From: Auraticoccus monumenti
GTDB taxonomy: Bacteria; Actinomycetota; Actinomycetes; Propionibacteriales; Propionibacteriaceae
DNA: 64,000 bases
Assembly (NCBI RefSeq): GCF_900101785.1
Contig: NZ_LT629688.1
Span: 1,798,001 to 1,862,000, forward strand
Direction: 5' to 3'
The number at the start of each line of letters is the position of its first letter. The first letter of the stretch is position 1. A model generated the notes under the pieces. The model did no database searches, was not told where the DNA came from, and saw only the letters and a list, made by a program, of their open reading frames with translations. Below, piece after piece: positions 54,047 through 63,719 of this stretch. The position numbers and the translations under genes were made by a program.

Positions 54047-56055
54047 CCGGGACGGAGCAGCTGCGGGCAGCCGTCGACCGGGTCGTCCCAGCCGACGGCT
54101 GGCCCGCCGGGTGGTCCGGTGGCGTGGAGCACCACCTGACCACCTCTCCGGACCTGGGCTGGGCCCGGCCGCTGCTGGGGTCCTTGACCCAGCGGCTGGC
54201 CGGGCTCGGCTTCGACGCCCTGCCCACCGACGAGCAGGACCGGCTCCTCACCGGGCTGGAGGCCGATCCGGACGCCGCCGCGGAGCTCGCGGCCCTGCGC
54301 CGGGTCTGCTGGGAGGGCTACTACGCCGCCCGCCCGGGTCTCCACCCGGCCGGGCTGCAGATGCTGGGCTTCGAGCCGGTCCCGGCCGGGACGCGCGTGG
54401 TCGAGCCCGACCCGCTGCCCACCGTCACCGCCGCCCAGGTGGCCCCGCGCTACGACGCGGTGGTGGTCGGCTCCGGGCCCGGCGGCGGCACGCTGGCCCG
54501 GGTGCTGAGCGCGGCCGGCAAGCACGTGCTGCTGGTCGAGCGGGCCCGTCCGATGACCAACGCCGAGCTCCGCGGGGACCACCTGCACGGCAAGCGCAAC
54601 GCCGTCTACAGCCCGTCTGCCGGACCGGGGCCGGGCCACCCCCGGGTGGCCGAGCACGGCGAGGACTCCACCGTCGTCGACGGTGACCAGAGCGCGTCCC
54701 GCTACGGGTTGAACGCGATGCTGCTGGGCGGTGGCACCCGGATCTGGCAGGGCATGTCCTGGCGCTTCATGCCCGAGGACTTCACCATGGCCAGCACCTA
54801 CGGCAACCCCGAGGGCGCCAGCCTGGCCGACTGGCCGGTGGGCTACGAGGAGATGGAGCCCTACTACGAGCGGGCCGAGACCGAGCTGGGCGTGGCCGGG
54901 GAGGTCGGCGCGCTGACCACCCGGACGCCACGGCGCAGCGGCTACCCGATGCCCGCGATGGGCACCGAGCCGGCCCGCGAGCTGCTGGCCGCGGGCGCGG
55001 AGCGGCTGGGCTGGGGCTGGGGCCCGATCCCGCTGGCGATCAACAGCGTGCCCTCCGAGGGCCGCCCCGCCTGCGTGCGCTGCCCGCAGTGCGTCGGTCA
55101 CGCCTGCCCGGTGGCGGCCAAGAACGGGTCGCACAACACCGTGGTCCCACGCGCCCTGGCCACCGGGCGGTGCGACCTGCTGCTCGACGCCGAGGCCGTG
55201 CACGTGACCGACGGCGCCGGGTCGGCCACGGTCCGGCTGGTCGCCGGTGCCTCCACCGGGCAGCCCGTCGCGCTGGAGGTGGGCGCCGACGTCGTGGTGG
55301 TGGCCGCCGGTGCGGTGGAGACGCCGCGGCTGCTGCTGGCCAGCGGTCTGGGCAACGACCAGCTCGGGCGCCACCTGCACGACCACCGCTTCGTCACCGT
55401 GCTGGGTCAGGTCGACCCGCCCGTGAAGGACTTCCGCGGTCCCGGCCACTCGATCGCCACCCGCGACCACGAGCACGCCGGCATCCCCTGGGGCGGCGGC
55501 GTGCTGGTCGACCTGATGGGCATCCTGCCGCTGACCATGGCGATGGACCCGCCGGTGGCCGGCGTCCCGGCCTGGGGCGAGGGGCACAAGCACTGGATGC
55601 GGGAGGGGCGTCGTCGCGTCTTCGGCGTCTTCGGCATCGGCCAGGAGGTGCCGCTGCCGACCTCACGGGTCCGCCTCGCCGACGTCCGCGACCGCTGGGG
55701 ACGTCCGGGGGCCAGGATCCGCAAGGACACCCACCCGGCGTCGCTGGAGGTCGAGCGCGGCATGGCCGAGGCCGCCGCGCGCTGGATGGTGGAGGTCGGC
55801 GCGGTGGGCGTCGCCCGTCGGCACGGCTCGGCCACCGCCTCGGCCGCCGGCGAGCACTCGAGCGGCACCGCCCGGATGGGGGAGGATCCGCGCACCTCCG
55901 CCACCGGACCCGACGGCCGTCTGCACGGGACCCGCCGCGTGCACGTCGCCGACGCCTCCCTGCACCCGACCAACGGCAGCGTCAACCCCGCGCTGACCGT
56001 GATGGCCAACGCCTTCCGGGTGGGAGACCGCATCCTGCGGGACTGGCCCGGCTGA
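54043..56055 (+). CDS. GMC family FAD oxidoreductase with N-terminal gluconate-dehydrogenase-subunit-3-like domain
   Basis: A 670-residue protein. Residues 1-110 (LRAAVDRVVPADGWPAG ... LRRVCWEGYYA) resemble the small subunit (subunit 3) of membrane gluconate and glucose dehydrogenases. The FAD domain begins at VVVGSGPGGGTLARVLS (about 142). The C-terminal GMC region has SSGTARMGEDP and ASLHPTNGSVNPALTVMANA with the catalytic His/Asn pair. A cysteine cluster ACVRCPQCVGHACPV (about 343-357) could hold a metal or Fe-S centre, as in FAD glucose dehydrogenases. There is no signal peptide. The start overlaps the permease stop; oxidation of the imported sugar or glycoside is inferred. Confidence 0.85.
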   Translation: MTGTEQLRAAVDRVVPADGWPAGWSGGVEHHLTTSPDLGWARPLLGSLTQRLAGLGFDALPTDEQDRLLTGLEADPDAAAELAALRRVCWEGYYAARPGLHPAGLQMLGFEPVPAGTRVVEPDPLPTVTAAQVAPRYDAVVVGSGPGGGTLARVLSAAGKHVLLVERARPMTNAELRGDHLHGKRNAVYSPSAGPGPGHPRVAEHGEDSTVVDGDQSASRYGLNAMLLGGGTRIWQGMSWRFMPEDFTMASTYGNPEGASLADWPVGYEEMEPYYERAETELGVAGEVGALTTRTPRRSGYPMPAMGTEPARELLAAGAERLGWGWGPIPLAINSVPSEGRPACVRCPQCVGHACPVAAKNGSHNTVVPRALATGRCDLLLDAEAVHVTDGAGSATVRLVAGASTGQPVALEVGADVVVVAAGAVETPRLLLASGLGNDQLGRHLHDHRFVTVLGQVDPPVKDFRGPGHSIATRDHEHAGIPWGGGVLVDLMGILPLTMAMDPPVAGVPAWGEGHKHWMREGRRRVFGVFGIGQEVPLPTSRVRLADVRDRWGRPGARIRKDTHPASLEVERGMAEAAARWMVEVGAVGVARRHGSATASAAGEHSSGTARMGEDPRTSATGPDGRLHGTRRVHVADASLHPTNGSVNPALTVMANAFRVGDRILRDWPG

Positions 56056-56091
56056 ACGCTCCGGGCGCGGCCCGGCGACCCCCTCGGCTGT

Positions 56092-56097
56092 TAGCGT
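56092..56097 (+). promoter_or_regulatory. -10 element TAGCGT of the toxin island
   Basis: TAGCGT lies 20 bases before the YbaB-like ATG at 56118, leaving a short leader that contains GGGAGGGAG as ribosome binding site. Confidence 0.45.
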
Positions 56098-56117
56098 CGA
56101 GCGTGGGAGGGAGCACC

Positions 56118-56522
56118 ATGTCGCAACCGTTCGACGACGTCTTCGACCGCCTCGTCGCCGAGGCAGGCAGGGCCGCAGAGGTCCAGGGTCAGCAGGTGGG
56201 GCCGGGTCGACCGGTCACCGCCGAGGCCACCGGGTACGACGACCGCATCAGGGTCGCGATGGTGGACGGCGAGGTGACCGAGCTCGACCTGCACCCCGCC
56301 GCGATGCGGTTGAGCAACGCCGAGCTGGCCGACCACGTGCGCGACACGGTCAACGCCGCGCTCAAGGCGTACCAGGCCGCCGTGCTGGAGGCCGTGCAGG
56401 AGGGCGACACCGACTTCGGCGCCCTGCAGGGCCGGCTGCGCGAGATCCAGGCCGAGGCCGGCCGGAGCATGCAGCGCTACACCGACCAGATGGCCCAGAT
56501 GCTGAGGGCGGCCAAGCAGTGA
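56118..56522 (+). CDS. YbaB/EbfC-like protein of a type VII secretion-type locus
   Basis: A 134-residue alpha/beta/alpha protein beginning MSQPFDDVFDRLVAEAGRAA. The middle beta-rich part (VTAEATGYDDRIRVAMVDGEVTELDL) and long C-terminal helix fit the YbaB/EbfC fold, which in actinobacteria is often encoded beside WXG100 secretion genes. It may be a chaperone or regulator for the following small proteins. The frame stays open far upstream through the GMC gene, but the ATG with GGAGGGAG is the natural start. Family assignment moderate. Confidence 0.68.
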   Translation: MSQPFDDVFDRLVAEAGRAAEVQGQQVGPGRPVTAEATGYDDRIRVAMVDGEVTELDLHPAAMRLSNAELADHVRDTVNAALKAYQAAVLEAVQEGDTDFGALQGRLREIQAEAGRSMQRYTDQMAQMLRAAKQ

Positions 56523-56860
56523 GCTCCTTCGACCAGATCCAGTTCGAGCCCGAGTCGCTGCGTCGCGCGGCGGCCGGCATGGACGACGCCGCCCAGGAGC
56601 TGCTGTCCAAGGCGCAGGCGCTCCTCAGCGAGGTCGGCGACGTGTCGGCGCTGGGCACCAACGACACCCTGGGCAGCATCGCCTCGATGCTCTACTCCGC
56701 GGTGCTGGCCCGCGTGCAGGAGACGGTGGACTCGGTCAGCAGCGAGCTCGGGGCCCACGGCGGCGCCCTGGCCTCCGCGGCCGAGGGCTACGCCGGCACC
56801 GAGGACGCGAACGCCCAGCTCGGCACATCCACCTGGGACGGGTCCGGAGGAGGTCTCTGA
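56519..56860 (+). CDS. WXG100-like (ESX secretion-associated) small helical protein
   Basis: A 113-residue two-helix protein (helix about 12-42, then 50-92) without signal peptide. It lacks the Trp-X-Gly turn but carries GYAGTED near the end of helix 2, matching the YxxxD/E type VII export signal. A disordered Gly-rich tail follows. It resembles ESX-1-associated DUF2580-type proteins. The GTG start overlaps the YbaB-like stop; the next gene begins on its final base. Confidence 0.7.
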   Translation: MSSFDQIQFEPESLRRAAAGMDDAAQELLSKAQALLSEVGDVSALGTNDTLGSIASMLYSAVLARVQETVDSVSSELGAHGGALASAAEGYAGTEDANAQLGTSTWDGSGGGL

Positions 56861-57357
56861 TGGCGGTGATGCTTCCCGGCGAGGTGTCCTACCTGCTCAA
56901 CATGCTGGGTTTCGAGTGGCCCGAGGGCAACGAGGACAAGGTCTTCGACTACGGCTCGCGGTGGATGGCCTTCTCGGGTGAGGCGGGGGAGGCCAACAAC
57001 CTCGGCACGCAGGCGGCCCAGCACGCGCTGGGCGCCAACTCCGGCCCGGCGATGGAGGCCTTCCAGAAGTCCTTCGACGACATCGAGGGGGTCAAGGACG
57101 TCGCCACCAAGCTGGCCACGGCCGGCAACCTGACCGGCGGCTGCCTGCTGCTGGTGGGTGCGGTGATCATCGCCCTCAAGGTGGCCTTCGTGGTCAACCT
57201 GGTCGCGCTGGCGGTGCAGATCGCCACGGCGATCGCCTCGGCTGCGGTGACCTTCGGGGCGTCCCTGGCCTGGATCCCGGTGGCCAAGGAGATCGCCCGG
57301 CGGCTGCTGGAGCTGGCCCTCAACCTGGCCCTGGAGCAGCTGATGGGCGGCGCCTGA
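56860..57357 (+). CDS. CpnT-N-terminal-like / WXG100-superfamily carrier protein
   Basis: A 165-residue protein starting MAVMLPGEVSYLLNMLGFEWPEGNED, which resembles the N-terminal domain of CpnT-like type VII toxins. A helical region (about 25-85) and a long hydrophobic Ala/Val-rich section (about 90-140) follow. There is no toxin domain on this chain; the nuclease is encoded by the next gene, overlapping by one base (TGATG). I infer that it escorts the nuclease through a type VII system. The similarity is by eye and should be tested. Confidence 0.6.
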   Translation: MAVMLPGEVSYLLNMLGFEWPEGNEDKVFDYGSRWMAFSGEAGEANNLGTQAAQHALGANSGPAMEAFQKSFDDIEGVKDVATKLATAGNLTGGCLLLVGAVIIALKVAFVVNLVALAVQIATAIASAAVTFGASLAWIPVAKEIARRLLELALNLALEQLMGGA

Positions 57358-57887
57358 TGGCCCGCGGTCGCGCGGCGGCGCTGCGGGGCGTCTTCGGCAG
57401 CATGCTCGACGACGTCCTCAAGGTGGTCGACACCCCGATCAAGCGGGGGACGCGGCGGCTGGAGCCGAACGCCGCGTACACCACCGGCAAGCGGGGCACC
57501 ACCGCGAAGTACCACTACTCCACCGACGCCCAGGGCCGGATCCGGTCCGCGCACGCACGCCCGCTGCAGCTGCACCGGGGCAACCGGGCGTCGCACACCA
57601 ACGACCCGATGGGCAAGCGGCCGGGCGACCACGCCGGGCACCTGATCGCCGACCTCTTCGGCGGCTCCCAGCGTCACGACAACATCGTGGCCCAGCTCAG
57701 CTCCCAGAACCTGGGCAGGTACAAGTCCATGGAGAACCGTTGGGCGCGTCTGCTCGACCAGACCCCACCGGCCAAGATCGACGTCGACATCAAGGTCCTC
57801 TATGGTCCCGGGGACCGGCCGATCGGCATCTCGGTGACCGAGGTGGTCAACGGCAGACGGCTGAAGCACCCCATGTTCACGAACTGA
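57357..57887 (+). CDS. DNA/RNA non-specific endonuclease toxin domain (Endonuclea_NS_2-like)
   Basis: A 176-residue protein with no signal peptide. The C-terminal 110 residues contain RPGDHAGHLIADLFGG, the D-x-GH catalytic motif of beta-beta-alpha metal nucleases, followed by NIVAQLSSQNLGRYKSMENRW, the conserved Asn-containing metal-binding helix. This layout is typical of polymorphic toxin C-terminal domains, but here the domain is a stand-alone gene. It overlaps the carrier gene by one base and is followed by two putative immunity genes. Target and delivery are inferred. Confidence 0.8.
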   Translation: MARGRAAALRGVFGSMLDDVLKVVDTPIKRGTRRLEPNAAYTTGKRGTTAKYHYSTDAQGRIRSAHARPLQLHRGNRASHTNDPMGKRPGDHAGHLIADLFGGSQRHDNIVAQLSSQNLGRYKSMENRWARLLDQTPPAKIDVDIKVLYGPGDRPIGISVTEVVNGRRLKHPMFTN

Positions 57888-57895
57888 GGAGAACT

Positions 57896-58357
57896 GTGAG
57901 CGACATGATCAGCCCCGCGGGCCGTGAGGTGCTCGCCGAGCTCGTCCGGGACTCCTGGGAGGCGTGCGCCAGGTCGCCGGAGGTCGAGGAGGTGCTGGTC
58001 TACCTGCACCTGGACGAGGGAGGGTTCATGGTGGAACCGGCCTACCGCGTCGGGCGGCGATGGTGGTCGGGCCAGTTCCTGGACCAGGCGCTCAGCTCGC
58101 CGATCGGCTCCGACGAGCGCAACGACCAGCTGACCGACGAGCTGGCCGTGAAGCTGCTCCAGGGCGCCGCGGGCGTGCTGCAGGAGCCCTCGCCCAGACC
58201 CTCGAGGATCGTCGCCCGCTGGACCGCGCCCGACGGTGGGCTGCAGCTGGACGCCTCGGACGAGCCCTTCGACCTGACCCGGACCACGACCTTCGACGTC
58301 TTCGAGGCCTGGTGGGCGGAGGTCGAGCGGACCGGCGAGACCTCGGTGTCGTCGTGA
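57896..58357 (+). CDS. Putative immunity protein 1
   Basis: A 153-residue acidic soluble protein from GTG 57896, with GAGGAG upstream. It follows the nuclease gene after eight bases, which is the usual place for a toxin's immunity gene. The pattern (LVRDSWEACARSPEVEEVLVYLHLDEG ... RRWWSGQFLDQAL ... FDVFEAWWAEVE) parallels the next gene, suggesting a tandem pair. I do not recognise a named family; immunity is inferred from position, size and charge. Confidence 0.6.
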   Translation: MSDMISPAGREVLAELVRDSWEACARSPEVEEVLVYLHLDEGGFMVEPAYRVGRRWWSGQFLDQALSSPIGSDERNDQLTDELAVKLLQGAAGVLQEPSPRPSRIVARWTAPDGGLQLDASDEPFDLTRTTTFDVFEAWWAEVERTGETSVSS

Positions 58358-58755
58358 CGGCCGTCTGGACCGACGCCTTCGAGGACCTGCTGCCGGAGCT
58401 GCTGCAGCAGGCCTACGAGCACGCGGGCTTCGACGACCACATCGAGCAGATCTGGCTCCTCGGCCTCGACGACGGCCGGCTGGTCCGAGCAGGAGTGGCC
58501 TACCGGCTGGCCGGGAAGGTGCTCGACGCGGAGCAGGTGGTGGCCAGGGTCGTCGACGCGGGGGACCCGCGCGAGCTGCTCGACGAGCAGCGCCGCTCCT
58601 GGGAGCGGTTGTTCGCCCGGATGGAGGAGGGGCCTGATGCCGTCCGCCAGGTGCGTGTCACCTACGACGTGGCCCAGGCCGACGCGCGCACCGACTTCGA
58701 GTACGACGCCCCCGGTCCGGACGCGGTCACCGCCTGGTACGCCGCTCTCTCCTGA
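58354..58755 (+). CDS. Putative immunity protein 2, likely related to the preceding gene
   Basis: A 133-residue acidic protein whose GTG overlaps the previous stop (GTGA). Sequence order matches the neighbour: LLQQAYEHAGFDDHIEQIWLLGLDDG, then VAYRLAGKVL, then RVTYDVAQADARTDFEYD and a final AVTAWYAAL. It may be a second immunity protein or a diverged duplicate covering variant toxins. No known family recognised. Confidence 0.58.
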   Translation: MTAVWTDAFEDLLPELLQQAYEHAGFDDHIEQIWLLGLDDGRLVRAGVAYRLAGKVLDAEQVVARVVDAGDPRELLDEQRRSWERLFARMEEGPDAVRQVRVTYDVAQADARTDFEYDAPGPDAVTAWYAALS

Positions 58756-58757
58756 CC

Positions 58758-58846
58758 GGCGCCGGGCGTGCGGTGGTGGCAGCCGGCTGAGGGTTCGGGA
58801 CGCACCGGGCACGCGCGCCGCGCCGTCCTCGCGCACGCCCGGCGCC
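58758..58846. repeat. Exact 15-bp inverted repeat with 59-base loop
   Basis: GGCGCCGGGCGTGCG (58758-58772) and its exact reverse complement (58832-58846) lie just after the toxin island. They could form the closing stem of a large terminator or mark a recombination or regulatory site. The loop is itself GC-rich. Confidence 0.7.
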
Positions 58847-58926
58847 CGCACCTCGCACCCCTGGTCGGCGCACCGCCCACCCCGGGCGAGCGCGGACGGC
58901 GGGCACCCGCGTGACAGCATGGCCCG

Positions 58927-61420
<2,494 letters not shown>

Positions 61421-61511
61421 GACCGGTCGCAGCGGCCGGCTCGCGGCCGACCCACCGGGCCCGCCCGACGGACCCACGATCCGGGCGCGCGCCCGGGGGC
61501 GAGGAAGAGAC

Positions 61512-62615
61512 ATGTTGGAGATCGGCCGGAGCAAGCGCGCCGAGCGGGCCTACTCGCTCGACGACATCGCCATCGTCCCGTCGCGGCGGACCCGCGGCAC
61601 CGACCAGGTGAACCTGGGCTGGCGGATCGACGCCCAGAGCTTCGAGTTCCCGATGGTCGCGGCGCCGATGGACTCGGTGATGTCGCCGGCCACCGCGATC
61701 ACCATGGGTCGCCTCGGCGGCCTCGGGGTGCTCAACCTCGAGGGCCTGTGGACCCGCTACGAGGACCCGCAGCCGCTGCTGGACGAGCTGGCCGGGATCG
61801 CCGACGCCCAGCAGGCCACCCGCCGCATGCAGGAGGTCTACGCCGAGCCGATCAAGCCCGAGCTGATCGGGGCGCGGATGGCCGAGATCAGGGCGGCCGG
61901 CGTCCCGGTGGCGGGCTCCCTGTCCCCCCAGCACACCCAGGAGCACGCCAGCACGGTGGAGGCGGCCGGGGTCGACTTCTTCGTCATCCGCGGCACCACG
62001 GTCTCGGCCGAGCACGTCTCCGACGAGCAGGAGCCGCTCAACCTCAAGCAGTTCATCTACGACCTGGACGTGCCGGTGATCGTCGGCGGCGTGGCCACCT
62101 ACCAGGCCGCGCTGCACCTGATGCGCACCGGTGCGGCGGGCGTGCTGGTCGGCTTCGGCGGTGGCGCCGCGCACACCACCCGCAAGGTGCTGGGCATCGC
62201 CGTCCCGATGGCCTCGGCCATCTCCGACGTGGCCGAGGCGCGTCGGGACTACCTCGACGAGTCCGGCGGCCGCTACGTGCACGTCATCGCCGACGGCTCG
62301 GTGGGCCACTCCGGCGACATCGCCAAGGCCATCGCCTGCGGCGCGGACGCGGTCATGATCGGTTCCCCGCTGGCCCGGGCCACCGATGCACCCGGCCAGG
62401 GCTACCACTGGGGCTCCGAGGCCTGGCACGGCACCCTGCCGCGCGGCGAGCGCGTCCAGTTCGAGCAGGTCGGGCCGCTGGAGGAGATCCTGCTCGGCCC
62501 CTCGCGCCGCCCGGACGGCTCGATGAACCTGGTCGGCGCGCTGCGCCGCTCGATGGCCACCACCGGCTACACCGAGGTCAAGGAGTTCCAGCGCGTCGAG
62601 GTGGTCATCTCGTGA
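61512..62615 (+). CDS. guaB3: GuaB3 family IMP dehydrogenase-related protein
   Basis: A 367-residue TIM-barrel paralogue of guaB without CBS domains, a family typical of actinobacteria and cyanobacteria. Features are MLEIGRSKRAERAYSLDDIA, FPMVAAPMDSVMSPATA, VADVAEARR-type helices (DVAEARRDYLDESGGRYVHV) and ADGSVGHSGDIAKAIACGADAVM. The residue equivalent to the IMPDH catalytic Cys is His (GGGAAHTTRKV). Other GuaB3 proteins have been proposed to act as GMP reductases; activity here is uncertain. It lies 91 bases after guaB and overlaps the chorismate mutase gene. Confidence 0.93.
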   Translation: MLEIGRSKRAERAYSLDDIAIVPSRRTRGTDQVNLGWRIDAQSFEFPMVAAPMDSVMSPATAITMGRLGGLGVLNLEGLWTRYEDPQPLLDELAGIADAQQATRRMQEVYAEPIKPELIGARMAEIRAAGVPVAGSLSPQHTQEHASTVEAAGVDFFVIRGTTVSAEHVSDEQEPLNLKQFIYDLDVPVIVGGVATYQAALHLMRTGAAGVLVGFGGGAAHTTRKVLGIAVPMASAISDVAEARRDYLDESGGRYVHVIADGSVGHSGDIAKAIACGADAVMIGSPLARATDAPGQGYHWGSEAWHGTLPRGERVQFEQVGPLEEILLGPSRRPDGSMNLVGALRRSMATTGYTEVKEFQRVEVVIS

Positions 62616-63010
62616 CGGCGGGGCCGGCCGACGCCGGGGCCCCTGGCGGGGACGAGGTGCGCACCGAGCTGCTGCGGCTGCGGGCGAGCATCGACAACAT
62701 GGACGCCGCCCTGGTGCACCTGCTGGCCGAGCGGTTCAAGGTGACCCAGCGGGTCGGGGAGCTCAAGGCCAGCCACGGGCTGCCGCCGGCCGACCCCGAG
62801 CGGGAGGCCCGTCAGATCGCACGGCTGCGGGCGCTGGCCGAGGACGCCCGGCTGGACCCCGAGTTCGCCGAGAAGTTCCTGACCTTCGTGGTGGCCGAGG
62901 TGGTCCGCCACCACGAGGCCATCGCCTCCGGGCAGGGCGTCTCCGAGCAGGGCGCCTCCGAGCAGGGCGTCTCCGAGCAGGGCGCGTCCGAGCAGGGCGG
63001 CGGGGCCTGA
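62612..63010 (+). CDS. Chorismate mutase, AroQ type
   Basis: Short all-helical enzyme (132 residues) converting chorismate to prephenate. The AroQ helix pattern is visible: LLRLRASIDNMDAALVHLLAERFKVTQRVGELKASHGLPPADPEREA, with catalytic Arg and Lys positions and a final helix FVVAEVVRHHEAI. The last 25 residues are a repeat, GVSEQGASEQ twice, outside the domain. The GTG start overlaps guaB3 (GTGA). Linkage to guaB3 is by operon, not pathway. Confidence 0.85.
   Translation: MTAGPADAGAPGGDEVRTELLRLRASIDNMDAALVHLLAERFKVTQRVGELKASHGLPPADPEREARQIARLRALAEDARLDPEFAEKFLTFVVAEVVRHHEAIASGQGVSEQGASEQGVSEQGASEQGGGA
62934..62998 (+). repeat. 15-bp tandem repeat at the 3' end of the chorismate mutase gene
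   Basis: Four copies of a GGCGTCTCCGAGCAG-type unit with single-base changes encode alternating GVSEQ and GASEQ, giving a flexible polar tail. Confidence 0.85.
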
Positions 63011-63014
63011 GCCC

Positions 63015-63719
63015 TCACCCCTCGGCGCTGGCCCACACCACCCGGTTGTCGCGGTAGCCGCTGACGCGGTCGTAGGGCCCGGTGCAGGTGATCAGCCGGA
63101 GCTCGTCGTCCGGGGTCGCACCGAAGACCGCCTCGGTCGGGAACCGGTCCTGCGGGACGTCCTGCACGCGGTCCACGACGTAGCGGGTGCTGGCGCCGTC
63201 GTCGCTGCCCACGGTGACCACGTCGCCGGGGACGAGCTCGGTGAGCCGGGCGAAGACCGCCGGGCCGGTGGTGGAGTCCACGTGCCCGAGCACCACCGTC
63301 GGACCGGCACCTCCGGGCCGTCCGCCGCCGCTGAACCAGGCCACCTGGCCCGGGTCGGCAGGCACCTCCAGGGAGCCGTCGGCGGCCAGGCCCGTCGGTG
63401 CCAGCGCCTCCGAGAGCCCGATCGAGGCGATCTCCACCGAGCTCGGCGCCGACGGGGTGCCGGCTGGTCGTGAGGTCGTGCCGGTGGGACCCGGTGACCG
63501 GGGTGCGGTCACCGGCGGAGGGGTGCCGGGGGCTGGTGCGGCGCTGCCGGCGGTCGCGGCAGGAGGTGCGGGCGCGGTGCCCGCGGTGCCGCCCGCCCCA
63601 CCCGACGGCACCGCGCAGGCGGCGAGCAGCAGCGCCAGCCCGGCGAGGGCCGCGACCGGGCCCGGGGAGGACGTGCGCCCTCCCCGGGCCCGGTCGGAGC
63701 GGGGCTCAGAGCGCCGCAC
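63015..63719 (-). CDS. Class F sortase with lipoprotein-like signal
   Basis: Extracytoplasmic transpeptidase-like cysteine enzyme. From GTG 63719 it has 234 residues: a basic N-terminus, the hydrophobic PVAALAGLALLLAAC resembling a lipobox (Cys35), an Ala/Pro/Thr-rich linker, then the sortase barrel with VVLGHVDST (catalytic His) and LITCTGPYD (catalytic Cys); the Arg is probably in GYRDNRVVW. A longer upstream frame overlaps the neighbouring gene and is less likely. It is convergent with the chorismate mutase gene and follows a surface protein gene, a probable substrate. Confidence 0.85.
   Translation of the reverse strand: MRRSEPRSDRARGGRTSSPGPVAALAGLALLLAACAVPSGGAGGTAGTAPAPPAATAGSAAPAPGTPPPVTAPRSPGPTGTTSRPAGTPSAPSSVEIASIGLSEALAPTGLAADGSLEVPADPGQVAWFSGGGRPGGAGPTVVLGHVDSTTGPAVFARLTELVPGDVVTVGSDDGASTRYVVDRVQDVPQDRFPTEAVFGATPDDELRLITCTGPYDRVSGYRDNRVVWASAEG

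Noticed and set aside
56118-58755. Toxin island as a recently acquired mobile element
   Set aside because: No integrase, transposase, direct repeats or tRNA site seen, and base composition looks like its neighbours by eye.
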